The notes: a model not told the origin generated them from the sequence alone. Shown: positions 45,254 through 54,625, counted from the stretch's first letter. The stretch is DNA of 64,000 bases from Methanothrix sp. (GCA_029907715.1 JARYLI010000003.1:1-64000); one strand, 5' to 3'. Made by a program: numbers and translations.

Positions 45254-45676
45254 TCATCTCTCTCTTTTTCTGTCCATTCTGTACATGATGTCTCTGGCGT
45301 CCTCATCCCTGCTCACCCACGCCTTAAGGGCTGCAGCATCTCCCTTCTTGCTCTCCTTCGCGTAGCCAAGGAACTTCATCACAGAGTTGATGCCCTCTGT
45401 GCCGGCGCTTATTATGAATGCTGTGATCAGCGCGTCGAGCAGGTCGAAGTAATATCCCTCCTGAATATCGCTGTAGATGCAGAGCGGTGCCAGGACACGC
45501 AGGCCTGTGCCAAAGGCTATCAGAAGACCCGCGATCAGCGATATTATCCCCAGGATCAGCTTCTTGTCCCGCTCCCCTATCAGCCTCACGACTATCGGAT
45601 CAAGTATCTCAAGAAACTGCTGTATCGCGAAACCGGCCGCAAATATCGGCACAACTGTTGCCACCAGCTGATCCAT
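45254..45676 (-). CDS. membrane hypothetical protein
   Basis: A 140-residue protein with three hydrophobic segments: about residues 5-25, 40-62 and 80-97. A basic cytoplasmic tail ends in RMDRKRER. I do not recognise the family; the size and layout are holin-like but that is a weak resemblance. GGAGG lies 6 bases before ATG 45676. The leader carries CTCCAT-G-ATGGAG, which could hide that site. GTTATAAACA at about 45700-45710 is the TATA box. Confidence 0.7.
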   Translation of the reverse strand: MDQLVATVVPIFAAGFAIQQFLEILDPIVVRLIGERDKKLILGIISLIAGLLIAFGTGLRVLAPLCIYSDIQEGYYFDLLDALITAFIISAGTEGINSVMKFLGYAKESKKGDAAALKAWVSRDEDARDIMYRMDRKRER

Positions 45677-45808
45677 CCCAGACCTCCATCATGGAGTTGT
45701 TTATAACTGAATAAGTATTTTACGGTTAATTATGTTTCGATCAGGGATGCAGCAGCAAGATATTATACATGCTCTCCCAAGATGACCCTGATACCTGGAG
45801 ATGTGTTT

Positions 45809-46231
45809 ATGGTCAGAGCTAAGCTGGGGGACAGGGTCCGTGTGCATTACACTGCCCGGCTCGAGAGAGGAGTGATTGTGGATACCTCCGAGGGCGGGGA
45901 GCCCTTCGAGTTTGTTCTGGGCGATGGAAGGGTGCTTCCCGGCTTCGAGGAGGCGGTCATTGGTATGAGCCCTGGGGATGTGAGGACCGTGAGGATACCC
46001 CCTGAGAAGGGGTACGGCCCTTACAGGCAGGATCTCGAGGTCGAGGTCGAGAGGTCGAGGCTGCCAGCGGATTTGAATATCGGGGACACCCTGGAGATTG
46101 TGGAGGAGGATGGAAGGGTGATCAAGGTGGAGGTCATGGACATCATCGGAGACAGGGTGGTGCTGAACGCAAACCACCCGCTCGCAGGCGTCGATCTGAT
46201 ATACGAGATCAGGCTGCTGGATATACTGTGA
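45809..46231 (+). CDS. FKBP-type peptidyl-prolyl isomerase (SlyD-like)
   Basis: A 140-residue FKBP with an inserted IF domain. VRVHYTARLERGVIVDTSEG opens the FKBP fold; FVLGDGRVLPGFEEAVIGM and PPEKGYGPY follow. The IF domain is about residues 75-120, and the fold closes with HPLAGVDLIYEIRLLDIL. It lacks the His-rich metal tail of bacterial SlyD. It assists proline-limited folding in the cytoplasm. TATA ATATTATAC at 45760-45768 puts the transcript start near 45788, so ATG 45809 with GGAG upstream is preferred over ATG 45782. Confidence 0.92.
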   Translation: MVRAKLGDRVRVHYTARLERGVIVDTSEGGEPFEFVLGDGRVLPGFEEAVIGMSPGDVRTVRIPPEKGYGPYRQDLEVEVERSRLPADLNIGDTLEIVEEDGRVIKVEVMDIIGDRVVLNANHPLAGVDLIYEIRLLDIL

Positions 46232-46276
46232 CCAGCTTCACAGAATAGAGCTGTTTCGGCAACAGGCGGGTCTGCC

Positions 46277-48385
46277 ATGAGATCTCAGCGCTCTCTCCGG
46301 GCTGTGATGATTCTGATCATCTCAGCATTTCTGTTGAGGCTCTATGCTGGAAGGTTCGCTCTATCAGATGGATCTGTGCTCTTCTACGGCCCAGACTCCT
46401 ACTACCACATGCGCAGGATTCTTTACACAGTAAATCACTTCCCTGCAACGCTCTGGTTCGATTCGTATGTGGATTACCCGAACGGGCTGGAGATAACCTG
46501 GCCACCGCTCTTCGACATCGTGGGGGCTGCTGTGGCATCGGCCGGCGGGAGCACATACGGCGCAGAGATGATGGCATCGCTGCTTCCTCCTGTTATCGGC
46601 GCACTCGCCGTTGGCGTTATATACCTCGTCGCGAGGGAGATGTTCGATAAGCGGATCGGGCTGGCATCTGCGTTCTTTCTCACGATATCCTCGTATGCGG
46701 TGGCAGTGAACTCGTTCGGATATGTTGATCACCATGCCCTCGAGATGCTGCTGCTAGCGCTGATCGTGCTATCGCTTCTGCGATCGGCCAGCGACATCAG
46801 ATGGTCTGCAGCCGCCGGGATCTCCATCGCACTCCTCGCCTACACATGGATGGGCTCAGCCGCGTATGTACTGATGGTTCTGATCTACACCATCGCCAGG
46901 ATGTCCCTGGATCTAAGGGATGGCAGAGAGCCGCCGAAGGATCTCGTGATGGCGCCCGCGATCGCCTTGCTTCTCGTGCTACCGTTCTGGAGCAGTCACT
47001 GGATGATCCCATCGGCCATCGCGATATTCACCCTTCTTGGATCCTCTCTTCTGGGATATGCGATTTACATTATTGTGCAGAAACGGCTGCCATGGTACTC
47101 GCTTCCCGGCATAATGATAGCCTCCGGTTTGATCGTTCTGGTGGTCATCTACGCCCTCAGAGGCGGCGTCACATCTGTGTTCTACACAACCCTGGTAAAC
47201 AGGCTTCCCTATGTCCTGGGGGGCGAGATGTCGGGGCTCATAGAGGAGGCCAGCCCGCTTCTGACAATGGATCTCAAATCGGTTCTGGGGCTCAACATCA
47301 TCATAACAGTGGCAGTTCTGGCGCTGGTTGCAAGACGTCACATTTACGACCGGAAGAAGGTTCTCCTGATCGTCTGGACCCTCATCGCCCTGCTTCTCAC
47401 CTTCGGGCAGAAGAGATTCCTCTACATCCTCTCGCTGAACATGTCCATCCTCTTCGCTGTCCTATTCTCGGAGCTCTGCACGCTTGCGGAGAGGAAGGAG
47501 AGAAGGCAGATGATGGCACTCACGCTTATCATTCTTGTTGTGATGTCCATACCGTCCCTTTGGAGGCTCAGCAGGATCTCGGATGATGCTCCTGATATAG
47601 AGGGCGACTGGGTGGCTGCGCTGAAGTGGCTGAAGGAAGGGACACCACCAACAAGCTTCTTCGATGATCCTTCCAGAAGGCCGGAGTACGGCATAATGAG
47701 CAGCTGGAGCTATGGCAACTGGATAATATACCTAGGAGAGCGACCGGTGGTCGCGAACAACTTCCAGGCGGGAGTTGCTGACTCCACGAGGTTCTTTTTG
47801 TCTGAGAGCGAGAGCGATGCTGAGGGGATTCTGAACAAACGGGGTGCAAGGTATGTCATAACATCATGGGAGATGCTGTATCTCACCCTTCCATCGACGG
47901 CGCGATGGATCGGCGAGGACCCCTCGAGCTATCTCAGATACACAGTCTCAGGGAAGTATCTGAGCATAGAGCTCACAGACCGTTTGAGAAAAACCATGCT
48001 CGCCCGCCTGCAGCTCTATGATGGGCTGAACATGAGCCATCTGAGGCTTGTGTACGAATCAGCCACATTCAGAGGAGATAACCCGAGCACCGCGAGCGTG
48101 AAGATCTTCGAGCACGTCCCAGGAGCGGTAGTCACTGGAAGGAGCAGCGGGCCTGTCGTTGCAATCCTCAATTTGACAACAAACCAGGGCAGGAGGTTCA
48201 CGTATGCGATTGAGGCAGATCCGGTGAATGACGTTTACACACTAAGCCTGCCGTACTCGACCGGAGACAACGGGGCCGTAAGAGCCGAGGGAGATTATGT
48301 CATCATGAGCCCGGAGATCGCAAAAGAGCTGAGCATAGACGAAGAGGATGTGCTCCTTGGCAGCACGATCCAGCTCGATCTCTGA
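46277..48385 (+). CDS. oligosaccharyltransferase AglB/STT3 homologue (second copy, variant motif)
   Basis: A 702-residue STT3-family membrane protein, about 190 residues shorter than the first AglB. The first acidic motif GPDSYYHMRR is near residue 39, and YVDHHALEMLL lies in the second outer loop. The motif that is WWDYG in most members is here SSWSYGNWI near residue 470, so both the first Trp and the Asp are changed. The C-terminal FEHVPGAVVTGRSSGP beta domain is shared with the first copy. It may have another glycan or site preference, or reduced activity. It follows the FKBP gene by 45 bases. Confidence 0.85.
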   Translation: MRSQRSLRAVMILIISAFLLRLYAGRFALSDGSVLFYGPDSYYHMRRILYTVNHFPATLWFDSYVDYPNGLEITWPPLFDIVGAAVASAGGSTYGAEMMASLLPPVIGALAVGVIYLVAREMFDKRIGLASAFFLTISSYAVAVNSFGYVDHHALEMLLLALIVLSLLRSASDIRWSAAAGISIALLAYTWMGSAAYVLMVLIYTIARMSLDLRDGREPPKDLVMAPAIALLLVLPFWSSHWMIPSAIAIFTLLGSSLLGYAIYIIVQKRLPWYSLPGIMIASGLIVLVVIYALRGGVTSVFYTTLVNRLPYVLGGEMSGLIEEASPLLTMDLKSVLGLNIIITVAVLALVARRHIYDRKKVLLIVWTLIALLLTFGQKRFLYILSLNMSILFAVLFSELCTLAERKERRQMMALTLIILVVMSIPSLWRLSRISDDAPDIEGDWVAALKWLKEGTPPTSFFDDPSRRPEYGIMSSWSYGNWIIYLGERPVVANNFQAGVADSTRFFLSESESDAEGILNKRGARYVITSWEMLYLTLPSTARWIGEDPSSYLRYTVSGKYLSIELTDRLRKTMLARLQLYDGLNMSHLRLVYESATFRGDNPSTASVKIFEHVPGAVVTGRSSGPVVAILNLTTNQGRRFTYAIEADPVNDVYTLSLPYSTGDNGAVRAEGDYVIMSPEIAKELSIDEEDVLLGSTIQLDL

Positions 48386-48448
48386 TGGATATATCAGTAA
48401 AGTGCAGAATGCGAAACGCACCGGCCTGAAGATCTCGCGTCACGGATC

Positions 48449-49612
48449 TCAGCCCGGTCTAAGCACATCCTCATAGACCCTCACGGTCGTCTCTGCGATC
48501 TTATCCCAGCTGAAGTCGTGCTCGAGCCTCGCCCGAGCCATGGCAGATAGCTTCATCATCTCCGCAGGGTTGCTGAGGAGACGCTTGATGCACCATGCCA
48601 GGGATTCCGGCTGTATGTATGCCAGCAGCCCGTCCTCGAAGTTTTTAATTATGGTAACCGCTTCTGTGGCAACCACAGGCTTTCCGGCATCCCATGCCTC
48701 CAGCACGACAACACCGAACGGTTCGTTCCTGCTAGGAAGGCATATGATGTCGCATGCGTTCATCAGATCCTCTTTGGTTGAGCTCGGAACGTATCCCAGA
48801 AACCTGCATGCATGCTCGACGCCGAGTTCTCTGGCCAGACGCTCGCACTCCCATTTCATATCACCCTCGCCGATGAAGACGAACTTTGCGTCCCATCTCT
48901 CCCTGAGCACTTCGGGTATCGCTCTGACAAGAAGATCCGGGCCTTTCTGGTAGCACATCCTCCCGCAGAAGAGGATCACAGGCGCAAGCGGATGTATGCC
49001 GTACCTCTCCTTGACCCTGCCGGCATCGAGAGACCTTCTGAGCTTCCCGATCACTATCCCATTTGGGATTATCTCGATCTTCTCCTCCGGTATGGAGTAG
49101 AGCATCATAAGCTCGTTCTTCATCTGCTGTGTTGTCACTATCACCCGCGCGGACTCGTAGCCTCCGAGCCATTCGCGATGGGATATCTCTCTTGATACTG
49201 GACTATGGGCATAACTGTTACCGTTTCTTCCCCACTCGGTGCTGTGGACGGTGAATATCAGCGGAATGGAATGGCTCTTTTTTATTCGGACGATCGCATT
49301 CACAGGATGCCAGTCGTGGCCGTGAATCACATCGAACCTTCCGAAGATCCTCTGGACAGCCTCGAACCGATCGACCATCGCATCGCACATCGTGTCCATC
49401 TGGTGGACTATATCCCCTGTGGGGTCGTGATCCACCCGCTGGTAGTGGACCCCATTGATCTCATCATAGTAATCGAAATCGCCACGCCTTGTGAAGACGT
49501 GCACCTCGTGGCCCATCCTGGCGAGAGCCTCAGACAGCTCAGAGACATGCGGGGCCACGCCGCCGACCTTCACCGAGTAAAGGCTCTCCCAGGAGAACAT
49601 ACCTATACGCAT
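48449..49612 (-). CDS. GT4 family glycosyltransferase
   Basis: A 387-residue GT-B glycosyltransferase. MRIGMFSWESLYSVKVGGVA with a Gly loop starts the acceptor domain and DVIHGHDWHPVNAI is near residue 100. VILFCGRMCYQKGPDLLVRA starts the nucleotide-sugar domain, and PSRNEPFGVVVLEAWDAGKPV holds the conserved EX7E. It resembles archaeal glycogen synthase-like and sucrose-synthase-like GT4 enzymes. AGGTGA precedes ATG 49612, with TATA GAGTTAAATCAC about 35 bases up. It could serve either the glycogen cluster or protein glycan assembly next to the second AglB. Confidence 0.85.
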   Translation of the reverse strand: MRIGMFSWESLYSVKVGGVAPHVSELSEALARMGHEVHVFTRRGDFDYYDEINGVHYQRVDHDPTGDIVHQMDTMCDAMVDRFEAVQRIFGRFDVIHGHDWHPVNAIVRIKKSHSIPLIFTVHSTEWGRNGNSYAHSPVSREISHREWLGGYESARVIVTTQQMKNELMMLYSIPEEKIEIIPNGIVIGKLRRSLDAGRVKERYGIHPLAPVILFCGRMCYQKGPDLLVRAIPEVLRERWDAKFVFIGEGDMKWECERLARELGVEHACRFLGYVPSSTKEDLMNACDIICLPSRNEPFGVVVLEAWDAGKPVVATEAVTIIKNFEDGLLAYIQPESLAWCIKRLLSNPAEMMKLSAMARARLEHDFSWDKIAETTVRVYEDVLRPG

Positions 49613-49867
49613 CAGCTCACCTTTAACAATACATCCTAATAGGTTGATGTGATTTAACTCTTTCACATCTCTCGAAATTCTGTTCTGATTGTACCGCTCA
49701 GCTCACCCTTACAGAATCCGAACCGCTGCAGAAGATTGCAATCCGCCGATACGAAATTCCATCGCATTCGAACTCAGATGACCATCAAGGCCTGAATCTC
49801 CTCGGGATGCAAAGCGGTCGGAGACCGTGACTTCCTCTCCTGAAAGTTTGCGCACTGCCATCCCCTA

Positions 49868-50830
49868 TCACAAGACAGATCTCAGCTCCGAGGCTGCCTG
49901 CTCAGGCGGAACAGGGTTTATGTAAATCCCCGTATTCTTCTCGAATCCTGCGATCCTGGTTATGGCAGGCTGGATCCGGATGTTCAGATGGTAGTTCGAG
50001 CTCATCTGAAACAGCATGTAGTTGTACGGCGGGTCATTCAGAAGCGCAGAAAGCCGGCGGAGCGCCTCCTTCAGAGCCCTGGCAAGGTCTGAACGCATCG
50101 ATTCTTCAATCTCTAAAAGATTGCTGATGTGCCTGAATGGAAGGATCCACATCTCATAGGGTGCCTGGGAGCAGAACGGCGCTATGCAAATCCACTCGCC
50201 CTCCCTGAATATCACCCTCCCAGAGCTCGCCTCCCTCTCAGCGATATTGCAGTATGGACATGCAGGCATCGATGATATCGCGAAGATCTCGCGCATCAGA
50301 AGCGGTGGGATAAGAGGAAGCGCTATCAGCTGAGTGTGCGTGTGGCTCAGAGAGGCACCAGCCTCACGCCCCCAGTTCTTGAATATGGACACGTAAGAGG
50401 ATCCCTGCTCTGTGTGATACCTGTACCGGTCTGCATAGACGCTGATCATTCTGGCAACCATCTCATCATCAAAGTTGGCCGGACTGCTGTCATGATCCGG
50501 CGATTCGATTATGACCTCGTGTCCTCCCCTCGCAGGAATAGCCATCCACTCCGAGGTTGGCGCGTCCGGGCCCGGAACCATCGCAGGGTACATGTTTGGG
50601 ATGCATCTCGCCCACCATCCCCTGATCCGGGTCTCGCCATCCACAAACACGCCGTCGTCTCTGTAGACAGCTACTGCTTTTGGCGTCATCTCCTCGTTCC
50701 CGGGACAGAACGGACACTCCTTCGATGCACGTGCCTCTCTCGGCCGGATGAAATCTGTGGGTCTCCTGGCCCGCTCTTTCGCTATGACACAGTACTCCTC
50801 TAAAAAATAGTGACGCCTCAGCTCCGGTAT
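49868..50830 (-). CDS. galT: galactose-1-phosphate uridylyltransferase family protein, non-canonical start
   Basis: A HIT-superfamily nucleotidylyltransferase of about 320 residues. The N-terminal part has ELRRHYFLEEYCVIAKERAR and the zinc-binding CPFCPGNEE. Then come a second cysteine pair in CPYCNIAERE, SLSHTHTQLIALPLIPP, and the NYHLNIRIQPAITR end. The first ATG in frame (50689) lies after CPFCPGNEE and would remove the zinc and substrate-binding N-terminus. Upstream to the previous stop there is no ATG, GTG or TTG in frame. ATA 50830 lies 7 bases after GGAGG; CTG 50821 is the other candidate. In this cluster it may supply or salvage NDP-glucose. Confidence 0.8.
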   Translation of the reverse strand: MPELRRHYFLEEYCVIAKERARRPTDFIRPREARASKECPFCPGNEEMTPKAVAVYRDDGVFVDGETRIRGWWARCIPNMYPAMVPGPDAPTSEWMAIPARGGHEVIIESPDHDSSPANFDDEMVARMISVYADRYRYHTEQGSSYVSIFKNWGREAGASLSHTHTQLIALPLIPPLLMREIFAISSMPACPYCNIAEREASSGRVIFREGEWICIAPFCSQAPYEMWILPFRHISNLLEIEESMRSDLARALKEALRRLSALLNDPPYNYMLFQMSSNYHLNIRIQPAITRIAGFEKNTGIYINPVPPEQAASELRSVL

Positions 50831-52035
50831 GCGATAACCTCCTCGTAGATCTTCAGAGTATTCTCAGCGGCTTTCCTCCAGGTGAACATCTCCAGGACCC
50901 GCTCCCTTGCATTCCTTCCCCACTCCCTGAGCCGCTCCCGATCTTCGAGAGCGAGATTGACGCCCCATGCGATATCGTTCGGATCTCGAGCATTCACATG
51001 AACGCCTGTCGGCTTCTCAGTCGCAGGGTTCATGACGATCTCCCTCAAACCGCTGACGCCGCTGGCCCCGACGACAGAGGCGCGTTCCATCGATGCTGCC
51101 TCGAGCGCCACAATCCCGAACGGCTCATAGGTGCTGGGGAATATGCAGAGGTCCGCGAGCGCGTAATGATACACCTTCTCCTGTGGGGAGAGGAAGCGCT
51201 CGACGAGAATAACACCGCCGAGCCTCTCAGCCTCTGATCTCACATGATCGATTAGGGATCCGCTGCCCACCACGAGAAGCTTGACGTCAGGATTATTCCT
51301 GCGTATTGCGGGCAGAGCAGCAAGAAGCTGGGAGACGCCCTTGACAGGCTCGAGCCTTCCGAGGAACAGAAGGACTGTATCAGATTCCTTCAGGCCATAA
51401 CTCCTCCTGAGCATCTCGAGCCGCTCTGGCTTCACAGCAGATGGGTCGAAGAGCTTAGTATCCACGCCGTGATAACACACCCTTATCTTATCCGCCGGAA
51501 CCCCGAGACCCTCGAGCTCCCCCTTCATCGCCTCTGAGACCGTGAGCACGAGATCTGCGAGCCTGGCGCCCTTCACCTCTAGAGATACGAGCTGTGGATT
51601 CGGATGCTCGGAGCGCCCGACCTCGGTGCAGTGGACATGGTATATCATTGGCATGATCTGACGCAGCGCCATGCCTGCGGGCAGAGCGAGCCAGTCGTGT
51701 GCAACACAGATGTCAAAAGGACCTGAGTCCCTCAAACGGGCTGCAGCCAGCTGGTTGTAACTAAGGAGGCTGTTCAGGAAATCCAGGCCCGTGCCCCATG
51801 AGAGGGTCTCTTTTGAATAGAAGATCTCCAGAGCATCGCCCAGGGGAAGAGGCATCTCCCTGAACGCCTTCACGCCCTTCTTCGTCTCCCTCCTCTTCAG
51901 ATCCGGCCTGCCCATTGTGAACACAGAGACCTTATGCCCCATCGAGGCGATCTCTCTGGATATCGAATCGACATAAACTCCAAGGCCTCCGTAGACCAGC
52001 GGCGGGTACTCTGTGCTCAGATATGCTATATCCAT
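50818..52035 (-). CDS. GT4/GT5-like glycogen synthase-type glycosyltransferase
   Basis: A 405-residue GT-B enzyme that starts MDIAYLSTEYPPLVYGGLGV, the starch synthase-like catalytic N-terminus with a glycine loop. DICVAHDWLALPAGM, LLFLGRLEPVKGVSQLLAA and FPSTYEPFGIVALEAASM (EX7E) follow. It probably adds glucose from an NDP-sugar to an alpha-glucan. ATG 52035 overlaps the stop of the GT3 gene by one base (TGATG), so translation is coupled; its own stop overlaps the galT N-terminal coding region. Confidence 0.86.
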   Translation of the reverse strand: MDIAYLSTEYPPLVYGGLGVYVDSISREIASMGHKVSVFTMGRPDLKRRETKKGVKAFREMPLPLGDALEIFYSKETLSWGTGLDFLNSLLSYNQLAAARLRDSGPFDICVAHDWLALPAGMALRQIMPMIYHVHCTEVGRSEHPNPQLVSLEVKGARLADLVLTVSEAMKGELEGLGVPADKIRVCYHGVDTKLFDPSAVKPERLEMLRRSYGLKESDTVLLFLGRLEPVKGVSQLLAALPAIRRNNPDVKLLVVGSGSLIDHVRSEAERLGGVILVERFLSPQEKVYHYALADLCIFPSTYEPFGIVALEAASMERASVVGASGVSGLREIVMNPATEKPTGVHVNARDPNDIAWGVNLALEDRERLREWGRNARERVLEMFTWRKAAENTLKIYEEVIAYRS

Positions 52036-53831
52036 CACACCACCAGATTCCTGTAGTACTCCAGAACAGGCTCCTTCCAGTCCATGTACTTTGCAAGCGC
52101 AAACGACTCCTCGCAGAGGAGCCTGTACTCGATCTGATCTGCCACCTGGCTCCAGGTGAAGTAATCGAGCGCGAGGGCGTAATCGAGCACGGTCTCACTG
52201 TACGTCTGCTCTATGTTATCGACCACAACAACCCCACCCATGCCTGTTGTCAGCCTCTTTATCTTCTTCAGAGCATCGCTGAAGCCGCAGGCTCTGCTGA
52301 CTATGCTCGGTGTACCCTCCCTCCCGGCCTCGAGCCCTGTGAGAAGGAAGGGCTCATACTGTGAGGGGAAGATGCCTGCAACACAGCCCGCCATGATCTC
52401 GTCCGCCCTCATGTTCAGCCCGCCGTCATCCGGTCCGACCCATTGAGGGTAGAGGATCGCAGATACTATGCGGTTTCCTGATACGAGCCTCCACGGCTCC
52501 AGGCCCCTCTCCTGTATCATCTTGTAGAGCCTGTGCTCCTCCCACACCAGCACCTCTGGCGTCAGGTTTATCGGGAATCCCTGCGGGAGCCTGTCCTTCT
52601 GCTTCGGGCCGTGCGCCGCTATGAGAAAGCAGGCGACCCTGAGCTTCTCGGCAAACCTCTGCTTCATCGCTCTGTGTTTGAGCAGATGGTCCTGAAGGAC
52701 CAGGGCATCAAGGAGCTGCGGATATCCCTTGTTCTCTATCTCTATCCTTGATATGGTGAATATGGGTATTATGTTCTCAGGATCGATCTTCTCCCCGCCG
52801 TAGATGTTGTAGAGTGTGTCTGAGAGGAACTTCTGTATCCTAGCCCTGCAGCGGTTCTTCTTCTCCCAGTCTATGTGGTCCTCCTCCACCTCTATCCCGT
52901 TTCTTATGACGATGCCCTTCAGATCGTGGAAGAGCATCGCCTCCTTCATCGTGGAGTCGCCGACGAAGGTCACGATATCCGCATACCTCGCCAGGCCCTC
53001 CAGTGCCGCCATCGAGACAGGGGTGTTCGGTGGCCAGTGTTTCTCGTTCCTGGCGATCATCTCCAGGGACCTGTACCCTGCTGCCCTCCCGGGAACCGTG
53101 GCATGAAGCGTCGCCATCGTGCGGACGGGCTGGCCGAGAGCCTTCAGACGCGCAACCGCATAGAAGACTCCGAACTCGTGGCAGTGGAGCGATATTCTTA
53201 TCTTCGGGAGAACCGAGCGCGCGAACTCCGACACCGCCTTATCAGCGTATTTCTCTGCAGGCTCCTCGGCCATCGACTTCAGCACACGCACGAGCTCTGA
53301 GATCGCATAGGAGAGGCATAGGTAGTGATTGTACTCGGGAGCGTTGCTGAGGCGCTCGTACTTGAGCGAGTCCAGCCCCACAAGCCTCCATGCCTCCTCC
53401 TTTATCGCGTTCGTGAGCGTCATCTCCCTGGAGTCCCTTCGAACTATGCAGCTGTCATAGTAATGCGTATCGAAGAGTATGTAGCCAACAGGAACATCAT
53501 GATAAACCGCCTGGCACGATACTGATTTTATCCCAAGGGATTCGAGCCGCTCAAGGGCTGTTTTGATCTCGTCGCCCATGCTCAGAGGCTCGAGGCCGGA
53601 TATGTCCGTAACACGCATCTTTCCCCTGTTCCAGTCTGCGCCAGCTGTGGGGAAGTACGGGCCAGCGACGAGGATCCTGATATCGTTCTCGATATCGCCG
53701 CTGCTGATCAGCTTTGCAAGGGTCCTGGCCTCTGCATCTATCACATTCCATATGCCGCCCATCTTGTTTGAGACTGGGCCCGCCTCCTCTCCTGCGATCA
53801 CTATCCATCTCTGTATCATGATCTCCCTCAT
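52035..53831 (-). CDS. glycogen synthase, GT3 (eukaryotic-type) family
   Basis: A 598-residue GT3-like glycogen synthase. The N-terminal GPVSNKMGGIWNVI sugar-nucleotide loop is followed by LHCHEFGVFYAVARL and ATLHATVPGRAAGY. TISRIEIENKGYPQLLDAL and FPSQYEPFLLTGLEAGREGTPS are diagnostic of GT3 rather than of GlgA (GT5). It elongates alpha-1,4-glucan from UDP-glucose in the family. The start overlaps the KaiC-like gene as ATGA, and the next GT4 gene overlaps its stop, which makes a tight four-gene unit. Confidence 0.88.
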   Translation of the reverse strand: MREIMIQRWIVIAGEEAGPVSNKMGGIWNVIDAEARTLAKLISSGDIENDIRILVAGPYFPTAGADWNRGKMRVTDISGLEPLSMGDEIKTALERLESLGIKSVSCQAVYHDVPVGYILFDTHYYDSCIVRRDSREMTLTNAIKEEAWRLVGLDSLKYERLSNAPEYNHYLCLSYAISELVRVLKSMAEEPAEKYADKAVSEFARSVLPKIRISLHCHEFGVFYAVARLKALGQPVRTMATLHATVPGRAAGYRSLEMIARNEKHWPPNTPVSMAALEGLARYADIVTFVGDSTMKEAMLFHDLKGIVIRNGIEVEEDHIDWEKKNRCRARIQKFLSDTLYNIYGGEKIDPENIIPIFTISRIEIENKGYPQLLDALVLQDHLLKHRAMKQRFAEKLRVACFLIAAHGPKQKDRLPQGFPINLTPEVLVWEEHRLYKMIQERGLEPWRLVSGNRIVSAILYPQWVGPDDGGLNMRADEIMAGCVAGIFPSQYEPFLLTGLEAGREGTPSIVSRACGFSDALKKIKRLTTGMGGVVVVDNIEQTYSETVLDYALALDYFTWSQVADQIEYRLLCEESFALAKYMDWKEPVLEYYRNLVV

Positions 53832-54574
53832 GGATAGGGCGAGAGGCCCGAGACCGCCATCCCATCATCCGATATGTCCAGAACCCTTATGCTGTTCGAT
53901 ATCTTCGAGCCCCGCATCTTCATGACATAAATGGAGCGCACAAGTGCGTTGCCGATTCTGTCCCTTCTGAGCATGGTGCACGAATCAGCGCCGTACTCCA
54001 GTATCTGGTTCATGCCGAACGCGGTGCCAATCGTTATGACGGACGTCGCCTTTGTGGCCCTCAGACTCGAGAAGAGATCGTCTGCCAGCGACCTTATCTT
54101 GAATGGCGCCTGAACCGCGTAGAAGAACGCCATCAGATCATCGACGAAAACCCTCTGTGGGTTCTCCTCCTTCACCTTCCGCTCTACCAGCTTTCTGAAG
54201 TTGATGAGAAAATCCACTGGATCCAGATCTATGCTCTTCTGAAGCCTGAGCACCGGATCTGTGACGTCGACTATGACAAGCTTTTTCTCCTCTTCCAGCT
54301 TCCACAGATCCCAGTTGAAGGAGGAGTACATCTCCCTCTTGAGCGACTCTGCGCTCTCGGAGGGCGTTATTATCATCCCCTTGTCGCCCATCCTGATGCC
54401 CTCATAAATGAACTGGGTGGCAAATACCGTCTTTCCCGTGCCGGAGCCGCCGGTGACGGTATTGACTGTACCCCTGTTGAAGCCGCCATTTACAAGCTCG
54501 TCAAAGCCTGGTATGCCGGACCTGACTTTGGTGTACTTCTTGGCGGCAACCGCCTCAACATCATGCGTATCCAC
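53828..54574 (-). CDS. single-domain KaiC-like ATPase
   Basis: A 248-residue RecA-fold KaiC-domain protein. RSGIPGFDELVNGGFNRGTV is the family N-terminus, Walker A GGSGTGKT is near residue 42, the catalytic Glu region is TPSESAESLKREM, and Walker B is RVFVDDLMAFF near residue 144. It is a single domain, unlike two-domain cyanobacterial KaiC. Archaeal members often act in signalling through autophosphorylation. Being first in a translationally coupled glycogen synthase operon, it may sense ATP or energy state and control polyglucose synthesis. GTG 54574, 7 bases after GGAGG, is preferred over GTG 54580. Confidence 0.85.
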   Translation of the reverse strand: MDTHDVEAVAAKKYTKVRSGIPGFDELVNGGFNRGTVNTVTGGSGTGKTVFATQFIYEGIRMGDKGMIITPSESAESLKREMYSSFNWDLWKLEEEKKLVIVDVTDPVLRLQKSIDLDPVDFLINFRKLVERKVKEENPQRVFVDDLMAFFYAVQAPFKIRSLADDLFSSLRATKATSVITIGTAFGMNQILEYGADSCTMLRRDRIGNALVRSIYVMKMRGSKISNSIRVLDISDDGMAVSGLSPYP

Positions 54575-54625
54575 AGACACTCCTCCTCTACATCCTCAGG
54601 GTCTGTAGTACTTAGTTTTTCCGAT

